Source: Tupaia tana
Taxonomy: Eukaryota; Chordata; Mammalia; Scandentia; Tupaiidae
Assembly (NCBI GenBank): GCA_026018925.1
Contig: JAKSZU010000018.1
Coordinates: 31,620,452-31,684,451 of the forward strand
DNA length: 64,000 bases
Direction of reading: 5' to 3'
Shown here: positions 33,251-43,589 of the stretch, in pieces
Position numbering within the stretch: position 1 is the stretch's first letter
Layout: each line of letters opens with the position of its first letter
Made by a program: the position numbers and the translations under genes
The notes under the pieces: generated by a model
Database searches by the model: none
Seen by the model: the letters and a program-made list of their open reading frames with translations, nothing else
What the model was told of the DNA's origin: nothing

Positions 33251-33547
33251 TTAGCACCAAGAAATCCTACAGCCAGCGGAAAATCGTTCTTGGGGCTGAG
33301 CCAGCTCTTGGGTAGCAGAGAAGAACAGAGAGGGAATTTGATTCACGATGCAATCAAATTTAACTGCCTGATAGAGTGACTATCAGCCCCTCAACATTAG
33401 ACTTCTGTAAACACAACAATTCCCATGTTCTTTTAGCCATTGTGGGCCACTTTCCATTACTTGCAGCCAAAGCTTCCCTTCTGATGTGTACTCAGATGTT
33501 CAATGTTTTCACAATTTTTAAAATGATTTTTAAGAAGTTTAATTTTC

Positions 33548-33801
33548 AGGACCAGCAGATGGTGTAATGGTTTACGTTGCTGGACTCCCACGTAGTTCAT
33601 TGCACTTCGAGTTTTGGACCCTGTAGCTTAAAAATCACACCAGGTATGTATGTATTTGTACCCAAAATCTCAAGAGGAGAATGGAGGAAAAGGGATTACG
33701 GCATCCTCTTTGGGAAGCGATTTCTCACTTTCTGTCTCTCTGTCTCTCTCTGTGTCTCAGGCGAGGGCATGTGCCCTATAACAAAAATCTCTCTAAAAAC
33801 A
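33548..33801 (+). mobile_element. tRNA-derived SINE, type A, perfect TSD
   Basis: A perfect 13-bp duplication aagtttaattttc flanks it (33535-33547 and 33802-33814). Head ggaccagcagatggtgtaat, B-box cttcgagttttgg (decayed). The hairpin block after the body is partly deleted. Confidence 0.92.
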
Positions 33802-34059
33802 AAGTTTAATTTTCTTCCACTAAATTCAAGCTAAACATATTCAATACCTTTTGTTTAAGTGTATGTATGTAGTAGGAGCCTATTTTTGCAGCTCGTTTTT
33901 GTTTTGATTCATCTGCCATCTTTGTACTCCTCTACCCATTCATCCATCGGGGTATAGGGTGGAGGAAAACAGCAGGAGTAATATGTAAACTGAGCAATCA
34001 ATGGCTATGAGAATATTTTTTATTTCTACTTTCACTCTTTTATGTTATATATATATATA

Positions 34060-34314
34060 TAGGTTTTGGCCATAGGGTGCACGTGCTTGCCTAAGAGACA
34101 GAGAGACAGTGAGAAAGAAAATGAGAAATCACCCCCAAGGGGGAGATGGCTATACCACAATCCATTCTCCCCATTCTCCTACTAGGATTTTTAGGCACAC
34201 ACATATATACACACTCTTGCCTGGAGTGAGTTGCGAGCCACCAAGCCTGGGACTCAAACTACGGTTGGTCATGTGGATGTCCAGCACCTTAACCCCCATG
34301 CCATCTGCAGGTCT
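34060..34314 (-). mobile_element. tRNA-derived SINE, type A (minus strand)
   Basis: An (AT)n run leads into ggttttggccatagggtgca; the copy ends aacccccatgccatctgcag. An expanded catatatacacac lies where the body normally has GTGTGCG. Confidence 0.85.
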
Positions 34315-34528
34315 CTAAATTTCTTGTATTTTTAAAAATATGTACATAATCTTTTATTTTGTCAAAAAAATTTGTATTTTTTTCCACAAAACCTAAACTG
34401 CTGATAAAATGACAAGAGGTGCCATGTATTGAGTTCCTGTTATGTTCTAGGTGTACTCTTCCCTATAAGGCACCAGTCCGGACTCGAACCGTTTCCTCTT
34501 CCTCTTCCTTCTTTTTGGACTGCATCTA
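34315..34528. other. A/T-rich single-copy sequence
   Basis: No recognised element, including the region just before the MITE. Confidence 0.35.
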
Positions 34529-34607
34529 TTGGATTGTCAGAAAAGTCATCACTCATTTTTGCATAGAAAAACATAAGAAATACGCCATGACTTTTCTAAT
34601 GACCCAA
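34529..34607. mobile_element. mariner-type MITE, copy 2
   Basis: Ends ttggattgtcagaaaagtca and tgacttttctaatgacccaa are inverted repeats bordered by TA (34527-34528, 34608-34609). The centre is longer than in copy 3 (79 bp against 61 bp) and contains cataagaaatacgc. Confidence 0.82.
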
Positions 34608-35424
34608 TATCTCCTCAGACATCTTCTCCTTTGTTATCTTGTGGTCTTGACACTCTTGTGAGAGAAGCAGATCAGAACCGTACTTGCCAGCCCTATTTGA
34701 CAGAAATGCAAGCTGACTCTACAGTGGTGAAGATCCCTGACCAGAACCCAGGTCTGAAGATTCTCAGCCTAGTCTCTTGAGTTGAGACTCTTAGGAAGTG
34801 TTGGATGGGAGACTAAGAATTCCATCTTCTCAGTCCGGGACTTCATGCATGAGTTCTCTGTCTTCTCCTAGAATCCCATTTGAGTTTAGTCCAATCTCTA
34901 AGACTGTCTAAACGAAAGGCCCATTCTAACACTCAGAGAGCCTCTTATGAATAACAATCAGCACTGGGGACATTTTTTTTAAGTTGCTAATATTAATTTT
35001 ACAGAAATAAAATCTAATTGAATTCCTCCTGGCTTTCCCCATTAACTTAATGTTATGGACTTTTAACGGATGTTTTAATTACACATTCCTATTAATGGGA
35101 ATGTGGCTCAATTTTTAAATGAGAGCCTAAGCTGCCAATATTCCCATTTGGACTTTTAATTAAGGTGAGAAAATATTAACCAATTACACTAGGTTATTGC
35201 TTAGGCTCTTTGTAGAATGGTGAGGTTAAAATAGACCAGGCATGTGAGGGCCCAGGATGTAAATGAGGATAGGAGTTGGATTTGGGGCATTGGGCAAGGA
35301 CTAGTCAAGCCCTCATCGAATTGGAAAATGGGATCCAGGGCCCAGGATCAGCTATTGGAAGCTGGTTGCAAACACTTAACTGCATTTCTCCATGACTTTT
35401 CTGGATTTGTGGAATACTCAGCAA
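34608..35424. other. single-copy sequence with a candidate conserved element
   Basis: No repeat is seen. The part 34975-35230 is A/T-rich and carries the motif arrangement described separately. The frame at 35244-35471 has no domain. Confidence 0.45.
34975..35230. promoter_or_regulatory. candidate enhancer-like element with inverted TEAD-like sites
   Basis: acattcc (35083-35089) and its complement ggaatgt (35098-35104) flank an 8-bp spacer centred on ATTAAT. The full unit is a 22-bp near palindrome with one mismatched pair. TAAT-type homeodomain words (ttttaattac, cttttaattaag) surround it. Function is inferred from motifs alone. Confidence 0.35.
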
Positions 35425-35835
35425 GCATATCAAATTTGATTTGCTGTGTAACAAAATATCCCCACACTTAGAGGCTTTTTAAATAAGCTTTACTACTTTA
35501 CATCCCTGTAGGACAGCAATTTGTTCTGAACTGAGCTGGGCACTTTTTCTGGTCTAATCCAGACTTGACTCACCTTGGCTGGTTGTGTTCATGCACCTGC
35601 GGTCAACAGCTGGCTGATGATGGTCTCAGCTGGGTTATCTGGGAATACTGTGGCTTTTCTCCATGGTGGTCAGTCATCCTCCAGCCCAGTTACAAGGTTT
35701 TAAGAGCTGCAAGAGGGCAAGCCTCTAATGCTTCTCAAGGCTCTGCTTCTGTTGCCTCTGTCCCATTGACCGAAGCAAGTCAAGGGAGGGCACTACCAAA
35801 GAATAAAGATACAAGAGGCATGAACAAATTACAGG
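35425..35835 (+). mobile_element. old ERVL-type LTR fragment (tentative)
   Basis: gctgtgtaacaaaatatccc, acttagaggctttttaaata, ctgggcactttttctggtct, gtcccattgaccgaagcaag, in the order of ancient ERVL LTRs. Confidence 0.5.
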
Positions 35836-35889
35836 AATGGACCCATGATGAAGTACATACAGTTTACATCACAATCTCAGACAGTGCTG

Positions 35890-36420
35890 CTGACCGCTGA
35901 GGCGAGACTTTATCTAGAAGAGTTAGAAACACGCATAGACCATACCCAGAAATTCCATTCCTTGGCACATACTAAGAAATCTGAGCTCATATTTCAGGAA
36001 CAGAGTCAGCAATGAGCATGGTGGCATTATATTAAAAAGCTCAGCATTGGAACATCAACAACAGAACTGATAAAGGCATTGCTGTGTAGCAATGCAATGG
36101 AATACTACACAGCAGTGAAAATGACTAAACTATTGATATATACACTATAGATAAGTCTTAAAATATGAGTAAAAGAAACAAGACCCAAGAGAATACTCAT
36201 GATTGTATTTACAAAAAGTTGCTAAAGGAGAAAGATTAAACTATATACATAAATGTGTGTATGAATGATAAAACTATTTTTAGAAGAGAAAAATATATAT
36301 TGCAAAAAGCCTAAATGATGGTTATCTTTGATTATCTCTGGGGACAGAGAAGGAGCAGCAATTGACTGTGGGCCTTTCAGGGGTTCAGGGTTGCTAGAAA
36401 TATTTCCTTTTTTTTGACTG
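35890..36420 (+). mobile_element. old LINE-1 ORF2 3' / 3'UTR fragment
   Basis: aatggaatactacacagcag, taagtcttaaaatatgagta and atgattgtatttacaaaaag follow the L1 ORF2 end on the plus strand. Frames are broken. Confidence 0.7.
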
Positions 36421-36489
36421 GGCAGTGGCCACATGAGTCAGGTATTCGACTGGGGCTTGGCTGCAGAATTCTTTTGACTGAGGTACTTA

Positions 36490-36840
36490 GTAGAATTCAT
36501 TGGTGATGGGGTCAGTGTGGAGGATCAAGATACCTTCATTCATGTCCTTGGTGCTTTGGAAGAAACAGCTGGAAGACAGCTGGAAGACAGCACACATCTG
36601 ACTTCACCTCCTTCCGTGTGCACTCTCCAGCAGGGTAGCTGGAATCCTTACACGATTGTGACCCAGGGCTCCAAGAGGGAGTGTTCCCAGAGACAAGAAG
36701 TAGAAGATGCTGGCCTCTTAGTGGCTGAGCCTGGAAACTAGCATAACGCATTTCCACCTTATTCTATTGAACAGTAGTCCTAGAACTCCCATGGGAAGAT
36801 TCCCAGGACGCTGGGGCCACCTTCAATCTGTCACATGATT
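36490..36840. mobile_element. old LTR-like fragment (tentative)
   Basis: cagggctccaagagggagtg, cagagacaagaagtagaaga and tggaaactagcataacgcat match the 3' half of an ancient ERVL-class LTR layout. A tandem duplication of gctggaagaca occurs near 36568-36590. Confidence 0.4.
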
Positions 36841-37264
36841 GTTTCTCTGTCTATCTCTCTATTATCCCATGGTTAGGAGTCTGAGGAGGAGGACTAGAAT
36901 CAAGAGCTCCCATTGCACTTACTGAAGGACTAGAATCTGAAAACTAGCTTCTTCCTTAGTGGAAGGGAGGTCCCAACCCTTGACCACCTCTCCATGACTG
37001 GTCAAATGGAAGGTGATGAATATTTTTTGGCAGACTTTGACCCTGAGGGCAAGTCCCTTACCTCTCCACTCTCCAAGTGTCCACAGTTCCAAAAATTAAT
37101 TACTCCTTGCCAGGCTCCACGTGCACGGGTGTTCCTGTCCAGCCCCACTCTATTGTCAAAGGCTTTTGCAGCTACACGAGGGCTTCTGCTAATGCATCCA
37201 TTCATCCATTCCCTGTCTCTCCCCAGTGTATACCTTTTCATTTTATTTGTCAATTAGTTTTTCA
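36841..37264. other. single-copy non-coding sequence
   Basis: No recognised element. Frames on both strands at 36994-37257 overlap and have no domain. Confidence 0.4.
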
Positions 37265-37490
37265 CAGAGTGGCAGATTAATGCAGAGGTTACATGTCTGT
37301 ACTTTGAGGTTGAGCTGTCAGGGTTCAAATTTTAGGTCTGCAACCTACTAGCTGTATCATCTCAAGAAAATTTATTTTATGTCTCGATGCTTCATTGGCC
37401 TCATCTATAATGTGGGGATAATCATAATACATTCCTGGGAGGCTGTTATAGGGATGAAATGAATTACTATAAAGCACTAAAACATATTAT
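37265..37490 (+). mobile_element. MIR SINE, nearly full length
   Basis: cacagagtggcagattaatg, gggttcaaattttaggtctg, ctactagctgtatcatctca, cctcatctataatgtgggga and gttatagggatgaaatgaat in order. Confidence 0.85.
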
Positions 37491-37535
37491 TATTATTATT
37501 GCACATTATATTATTATAATTATTATCATTGCAGG
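37482..37535. repeat. (ATT)n low-complexity tract
   Basis: attattattattatt runs with interruptions at the 3' end of the MIR. Confidence 0.85.
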
Positions 37536-37678
37536 GTAAAAATGTACCTAGTAAAATTATACAGAAAAGCATACAATACAAAGTCAGTCTTCCCAAAGTG
37601 GTGTATCTTTTGCCTTTCTCCTCAGCGGCAACTTCTACTAGTAGTTTTTTGATTCACTGCCAGAAATGTTCATCCATG

Positions 37679-37679
<1 letters not shown>

Positions 37680-37716
<37 letters not shown>

Positions 37717-37718
37717 AT
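37680..37718. repeat. (TG)n microsatellite
   Basis: About 15 TG units just before a minus-strand SINE. The Cys/Val and His/Thr frames here are artefacts. Confidence 0.9.
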
Positions 37719-37946
37719 ATTTTTTGTCATAGGGTGCAAACACTCACCAGAGACAGAGAGACACAGTGAGAGAGAAAGTGAGGAATTACTACCCCCCTGC
37801 CAGGGGGGATGGCCACAACACAGTTCTTTCTCCTCCACTCTCCTGAAATTTGGGGCATGCATGCACACGCTCTCAGTGTGATTTTCAAGCCAGCAAGCAC
37901 AGGACTTGAACCGCAGTTGACCATGTGGGAGTCCAGCGCCTGCTGA
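37719..37946 (-). mobile_element. tRNA-derived SINE, type A (minus strand, slightly truncated)
   Basis: Begins attttttgtcatagggtgc, passes ccccctgccaggggggatgg, and ends gagtccagcgcctgctgacc, lacking a few bases of the usual head. The complement of the B box (ggacttgaaccgcag) is present. Confidence 0.85.
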
Positions 37947-37989
37947 CCCTATGTGTGTGATTTTTAAAATGACATAAAGAGATGTACAC

Positions 37990-38393
37990 AGGGGGACTTC
38001 AAAGACTTTGTGGACAAATGGAATTAAAGTACAAGTTTATTCTGGACAAAACATTTTTAAATCTATGCATAATTTTACCCTAATACACAATTTTTTTCTT
38101 TTTTAGAAAGGTTTTTGCTATAGGGCATGTGCGCTTGCCAGACAGACAGAGAGAGACAGAGAAATAGAAAGCGAGAAATCACCCTCCAGGGGGGATGGCC
38201 ATGCCACAATCCCTTCTCCTCCATTCTCCTCTCAGGATCTTGGGCACGCACGCACACGCGCCCGGCGTGAGTTTAAGCCACCGGGTCCAGGACTTGAACC
38301 GTGGTCGACTACGTGGGAGTCCAGTGACATAGCCATTACGCTAATTGCCGGTCCCCTTAATGCACATTTTTTATAAACTTTTTGAAGACCCAC
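37990..38393 (+). mobile_element. palindromic DNA element of ~120 bp (copy 3), split by a SINE
   Basis: Left end gggacttcaaagactttgtg and right end ataaactttttgaagaccc are inverted repeats. The interior aatggaattaaagtacaagt equals copy 1. A type A SINE (38091-38356) lies close to the right end. Confidence 0.68.
38091..38356 (-). mobile_element. tRNA-derived SINE, type A, nested (minus strand)
   Basis: aaaggtttttgctatagggc to cattacgctaattgccggtc. CpGs persist (cacgcacgcacacgcgcccg), so it is fairly young. Imperfect repeats taatacacaatttttt and taatgcacatttttt flank it. Confidence 0.88.
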
Positions 38394-38624
38394 CGTCTTT
38401 ACCCATATAATACTAAGTACTTGTAGTCACTTAGATGCCCCTTGCATTCTTTTCTTAACTCAGTATCAAGGCGATTTTTACCAATACATCTGGACTCAGG
38501 GAACAGAGCTCTGCCTCTGAACGGTGAGGATATTCAGTCCCCAGGAAAGAGATCCTTGGGGAAAAGTCCTCCAGGCAGTGTTCCTCAAATCCTGCCACAT
38601 GGTTCCCATCTCTGGCTATGCTTT

Positions 38625-38874
38625 TTTTCAGAGAGATATTTTTGCTATAGGGTGCATGTGCTTTCCAGAGAGACAGAGAGACAGAAAGCAAGAAATCACT
38701 TCCCAGTGGGGATGGCCACACCGCAATCCCTTCTTCTCCATTCTTCTCTCAGGATTTTGGGCACACATGCACACATGTCTACTGTAAGTTTCAAGCTGCT
38801 CAGGTCCGGGACTTGAACCTCAGTTGGCCATGTGGGAGTTCAGTGCTCCAACCACTATGTCACCTCCTGGCCCC
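38625..38874 (-). mobile_element. tRNA-derived SINE, type A (minus strand)
   Basis: gagatatttttgctataggg at the left and accactatgtcacctcctgg at the right; mid-part cacaccgcaatcccttcttc. Confidence 0.86.
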
Positions 38875-40034
38875 TCTGATTATAATTTTTAAAGGTTGTG
38901 TCCCAAATGTAAAATATAACTCTGGAAGGTCCCTTCTCTCTCTGGTCTGTTTTCCCATCTATCAAATGGATATTGGAAGCAGGGTATTCTAAGGCCTTGA
39001 AGATACAAGTCAGCTTCAGACTCTCCTTGGATCAGAAACTTCCAGGCTACAGTCTCCTTTTACAGCCTAGGAGTGGCCTTAGCCACGTTTTGCAAAGCCT
39101 CTCTGATCAGGCCGAGAACGTATGTCACTGAGGCTTGGAGGGTGGGTAACAAGACCAGAGCAGGAACGAGGCAAATGCCCTGGGACTGCCTGAACCGAAC
39201 CCGGGGCATTTGGAGACGCCAGGCGGGTGGCCTCGGTTTGCCTTGGACGCCGCACAGCCTGCTCGTGGTAACTGAACCGGCTTTTGTTTGTTTGTCTAAA
39301 TAGGAAGACAGAAGCCCAGGGCTGCCTGGGATGGCTCCACAAACAGCCCTGCAGCCAGAGTAGGCGGCCAGGGGCTCAGCCCAGCAGAACTGAGGAGGGG
39401 GCACCGGGAGGCCAGGCTGACCCAGCTGCGAGGGGGTTGGCACAGTGGGCCTGCTGCTGGAGAGAGCTGCTGTCCTGTCGAGCCTGGCTTGCAGAAGCTA
39501 GAGGGCCAGAAGGAAGAGGCAGGATGACTCAGAGCATGGCCTCATGTCAGCCTCCTGCCCTCCCCCTGGCTGTGTTCTGAAGCACCCCCTGTCCCTGTCA
39601 TCCGAGGAGCTGCAGACCTGGGGCCGTCTTTTGAGCTGCCTCTGCCTGGCCCATCGACAGCCCCAAGTCAGACGCCCTTTGACCTCCCCCTCCTGCTGCA
39701 GAAGGTGCAGGGACAGTGAATTAGGGCCTTTCCTGGTCCACAGGGGGTCGTGGGGTGACCGGCACTAGCTTCTCCGAGGCAAGGATAACTGTAGAAGCTG
39801 GGCAGCTCTCTACTGGCCTCCTTGACCCTTGGGGTCTTGGCCTACAAGGCCTTACTTCCTCTTCATCTTATGACATCCCAGAGAGGGGGAAGATTAGAGA
39901 AATCAGAGAAATCTTTATTCTTTTGTGAAAATAAAAAAGTAGAGCATAAATAACTATAGATAGGGAGATGGTATAGGTTTGAACTCTTCGAAAGAACCAC
40001 TTCCACAGATGAAAATGGTGTAGGGCCCAGCCAC
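38875..40034. other. GC-richer single-copy sequence
   Basis: 39060-39780 is the most GC-rich repeat-free stretch (for example gacgccaggcgggtggcctc), but CpGs are too few to call a CpG island. Frames at 39060-39443 (minus, 127 residues) and 39284-39580 (plus) overlap and lack domains. An unrecognised exon cannot be excluded. Confidence 0.4.
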
Positions 40035-40205
40035 AGGGATGCCTGGGGACTGACCGTGCTCTGCAGGCCAGGACCACATGGGAGGCCCAGATGTGATTCC
40101 TGGTCCCACCTAACGGCTGTGTGCAGGGGGACACTGTAATCCCAGCGACTGAAGTGACTGAGGCAGGACGATCCCTGACATAGTGAGATTCTGTCTTTAA
40201 AAGAT
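40035..40205 (+). mobile_element. possible 7SL-derived SINE fragment
   Basis: The right part has ctgtaatcccagcgactgaa, gactgaggcaggacgatc and acatagtgagattctgtctt, then AAAAGATTAAAAAAG. This is the order of the 7SL-related Alu/B1 core with an internal gap. The left part (ggcccagccacagggatgcc onward) may be tRNA-like or unrelated. Single diverged copy. Confidence 0.5.
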
Positions 40206-40281
40206 TAAAAAAGTGTCTAATACTGTCAATTTCATGAGGCTTAACCCAGTTATTCTAGTTCTAAATATATTAATGTAATGA

Positions 40282-40544
40282 TGAGGCCAGCAGATGGTGT
40301 AGTGGTTACGTAGCTAATCTCCCACGTGGCCGACCGTGGTTCAAGTGGACCCAGTGACTTGAAAATCATGCCGGGTGCATGTGTGTGTGTGTGTGTGCCC
40401 AGGATTCCTGAAGGAGAATGAAGGATTGTGGTGTAGCCATCCTGCCTGGGGGTGATTTCTCACTTTCCCTCTACTGCCTCTGTCTTTGCCTCTCTTTCTT
40501 TCTAAGGAGCATAAACCCTCCAAGGTAAAACTCCCCCTCCAAAA

Positions 40545-40548
<4 letters not shown>
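40282..40548 (+). mobile_element. tRNA-derived SINE, type A
   Basis: Head gaggccagcagatggtgtag, gaccgtggttcaagtggacc, a TG expansion in the body (40379-40398), tail aaaccctccaaggtaaaact. The tail runs into a compound microsatellite. Confidence 0.83.
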
Positions 40549-40609
<61 letters not shown>

Positions 40610-40618
40610 TATATATGT

Positions 40619-40650
<32 letters not shown>
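40549..40650. repeat. compound microsatellite (AT)n(AC)n(TG)n with inverted arms
   Basis: About 20 AT units, about 10 AC units, then ATATATG TTG and about 14 TG units. The AC and TG arms are complementary and could form a hairpin. Confidence 0.92.
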
Positions 40651-40652
<2 letters not shown>

Positions 40653-40929
40653 ACGTAGATATGGAAATGCACACACGTCCACAGGTATATAAATGTGTAT
40701 ATGTACTTTTAAGTGATAGGACAATTATTGAATTGACCCGTTTTTCTGAACTGGCTCAGACAAATCTCACTGCCCTTGTTCCGCCCTCCGTGCCCCCTGA
40801 CTCTCATCCCCGAAGCACTAAGATCTCGCTACAAAGGACCTCTATAGTGTAGGGGTTCACTTTCACAGTGATCAGCCCTCCAGGGGTTGCTATAGGACCA
40901 AATCTCACTCACCTGCTGTAGGACTGGGC
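40651..40929. other. single-copy non-coding sequence
   Basis: Nothing recognised. Confidence 0.4.
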
Positions 40930-41062
40930 GGAAAGAAGAGCTTTGGCATGAGGAAAATCTGGAGTTGAATCTCCACCTTGCCACTGGTGCGACCTAGATT
41001 CAGATACCATTCCCTAGAGCCAAAGTTTCCCCATCTGTGAACAGGGGTTGCTGACAGGACCT
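40930..41062 (+). mobile_element. MIR SINE fragment
   Basis: ggagttgaatctccaccttg, ccactggtgcgacctagatt and gtttccccatctgtgaacag, in MIR order. Confidence 0.75.
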
Positions 41063-41250
41063 GCTTTGGTTTGGCCCTGTGAAGACAAAATGGGTCGATG
41101 CATGCCAGGGCCTGGCACGCTGCCTCCAGACAGCCTCAACAGGTGGCCAGTCTTCTCCACCCCTACCATTTCCTCGCTGGGCCTTTCTTGACTGCAAAGG
41201 TTGCTTTGACCATTGTGCATGGGAGAGACACCAAAACATATTTTTATGTC

Positions 41251-41488
41251 TTTTTTTTTAAAGAGATTTTTGCTATAGGGTGCATGCCCTTGCCGGAGAG
41301 ACAGATAGTGAGAAATCATCCTCCAGGGGGAATGACCACACTGCAATCCCCTTTCCTCCGTTCTCCTCTCAGTATGCTGGGCATCACACATACCTCATGT
41401 CAGTTTCAAGTCCCTGGGTCTGGGACTCGAACAGTGGTCACCCATGTGGGAGTCTAATACCTTAACCACTTCACCACCTGCAGGTCCC
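41251..41488 (-). mobile_element. tRNA-derived SINE, type A (minus strand)
   Basis: Poly(T), agagatttttgctatagggt, and the end cacttcaccacctgcaggtc. The CT-rich block is shortened. tatgtc flanks both sides. Confidence 0.85.
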
Positions 41489-41629
41489 TATGTCACCTTT
41501 TTTTAACTACATAATTTATCAAAGTTCATTTATAAAATCCAGAGAAGTACAATAAAAGAAGGAAGTATAAGCTCCTTAATGCTACAATCTGAGAATACTG
41601 GTGGGAATACTTTATGTTATAAATTATTT

Positions 41630-41880
41630 TTATTTTTTTAAGTCTTTTTATTTTATTTCTTTCATGAGAGAGAGGGAGAGCAACAGGAACCCTTGACAGA
41701 AGCTAGTAATGCTGGAACCCCACCTCAACCCTGCCGCCCCTCAACAGCCTTCTAACCAGCCAGGATCGTAAGCACACATGCACTTGACATGTTTCAGGAT
41801 GGTCCAGGATTGAAGCCTGATCTTCCATGTAGCTCCAGCACTCAGAGCAGTGTCTACCACCTGTGTCACTGAAGCTGGAT
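41630..41880 (-). mobile_element. tRNA-derived SINE, type C (minus strand)
   Basis: ttttattttatttctttcat, GA-rich run, aggaacccttgacagaagct, later ttccatgtagctccagcact and tgtcactgaagctggatc. Highly diverged. Confidence 0.65.
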
Positions 41881-42002
41881 CTTTTCTTAAAAGTGTAATC
41901 CTATGTGTTTATTGGGTAGAACATGATTTTTAAAAATTATATAGACATTGTGGCGTGATCAGATCATATTAATTAACGTATCTAGCACTTCACGTACTTT
42001 AT

Positions 42003-42232
42003 TTTTCTTAAGATTTTTGCTATAAAGCATATGCACTTTCCAGAGAGAGAAAGAAAGTGGGAAATCAACTCCTACAGGGGATGGCCACACAAAAATCCCT
42101 TCTCTATTCTCCTCTTGGGATCTTTTGGGCACATGTACTCAGCTTGGTTTTTAAGCCACTGGGTCCAGGGCTTGAACCACTCAGCCATGTGAGATCCAGT
42201 CGCCTTAACCATTATGCGACCAGTTGGCCCAG
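42003..42232 (-). mobile_element. tRNA-derived SINE, type A, nested in L1 (minus strand)
   Basis: aagatttttgctataaagca at the left, caggggatggccacacaaaa in the body and attatgcgaccagttggccc at the right. Shortened. Confidence 0.82.
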
Positions 42233-42276
42233 GTTTTCTTTTCTGAGGTGAGAACAATTAAAATAACTCTATCAGC

Positions 42277-42530
42277 AGGGCTGGCCCATAGCACAGTGGT
42301 GAAGGAAGCCAGATCTGTCATGACTGACCATGGTTCAAAGCCTGGCTCTGGCAGCTTAAAAAAACATGCCAGGTGCACGTGCATGCATGCCCATATTGCT
42401 GATGGGAAGAAGAAATGGAGAAAATGGATTTTAGTATGACTATGGGGGCTGCTTTCTACCTCTGTCTCTTCCTTACTCTCTTTCTCTTTCTCTCTGAAAA
42501 GTGCATGCACCCTCTGGCAATTAAAATAAA
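42277..42530 (+). mobile_element. tRNA-derived SINE, type A-prime, nested in L1
   Basis: gggctggcccatagcacagt head, ccatggttcaaagcctggct, agaagaaatggagaaaatgg and tail gcaccctctggcaattaaaa. attaaaataactct and attaaaataaatct flank it. Confidence 0.8.
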
Positions 42531-42971
42531 TCTACTCTTTTAGCAATTTTAAGTGTACAGTACATTAGTACGTTATTACTATAGTCACCTGGACAGTAGG
42601 CCTTTACAACTTATTCATGGGAGGATTTTAAGCAGAATAATATTACAAAAATTTTCAAATAATAATGGAATCATCCTGGTTCCTACTTGAAAAACGTACG
42701 GAGGGAAGCAAAATAAATAAATAAATAAAGGGAACTTGATCATGACATCATTCAAGTAGCCTCAGGCATATAAAATGATGGTCGGGAGGTGACCAAAATG
42801 TAGGACACAGAAAAATAAGCCAACTATGCACTTACTGACACGGACTGAATCTTAGCTGAGCAAGAGGAACAGCAACAATAAAAACGAAAAACAAAGGAGG
42901 AGAAAAAAGACAATATTCTTACTCGTCCCATTATATATTTATTTTTATTGAAGTATACTTTAAAAAAAAAA

Positions 42972-43206
42972 ATTGCCAAAAGAGGCATGCTCTCACTAGA
43001 GAGAAATGCAGACAAAGGGAGAGGGAGAAAGCACCTCCTTCCCACAGGGAACATGGTTATGCTGCAAACCTTCTCCATGTATCCATCCTTTTTGGATTTG
43101 AGGCACACGGATACATAAGCCCAGCATGTTTTTCAAGGCACTAGACCCAGTGAAAATCATGTGGTCGGCCATGGGGGCCCCTTTGAACTTCAGGCCACAG
43201 GGCCAG
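42972..43206 (-). mobile_element. tRNA-derived SINE, type A-prime, nested in L1 (minus strand)
   Basis: aattgccaaaagaggcatgc, the complement of the type A-prime tail, through gaaagcacctccttcccaca to ggccacagggccagcct. Confidence 0.78.
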
Positions 43207-43589
43207 CCTTTGAGGCATAATTTATGCAAAATAAAATACACAGATTTCAGGTAGACAGGCCTGTGTGTTTCAGTGAATTTACACTCAGGTAACTGCCGCC
43301 TTTATTAAGATGGGGAATGTTTTCATCATCCCAATATATTCATTTAGTGCCCTTTTGTATTTAATTCTTTCCGCTGCATGGGTAGTCACTAATCTTTTTG
43401 TCACTATAGATTAGTTTTTCCTGCTCTAGGAATTCATATAAATGGAATTATACAGTATATCATTCTTTGCATGTTTCTTTTTTTTCCTCTCAACATGATG
43501 TGTTTTAAATGCATGCATGTGTGTTCCTCTAGTTTGTTCCTCATTGCTGTAAAGTATTCCCTTGCAAGGAAATCACTACAATATGTGAC

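Larger units (their letters stand above)
41890..42700 (+). mobile_element. old LINE-1 3'UTR (L1MA-like), interrupted by two SINEs
   Basis: Pieces: attaattaacgtatctagca before the first SINE, gaggtgagaacaattaaaat between them, and ctcttttagcaattttaagt then ctatagtcacctggacag after the second. This is the order of the L1MA 3'UTR on the plus strand. Confidence 0.72.

Noticed and set aside
39060..39780. Possible CpG island or first exon
   Set aside because: GC content is raised but CpGs are sparse and no promoter motif or frame with a domain was seen.
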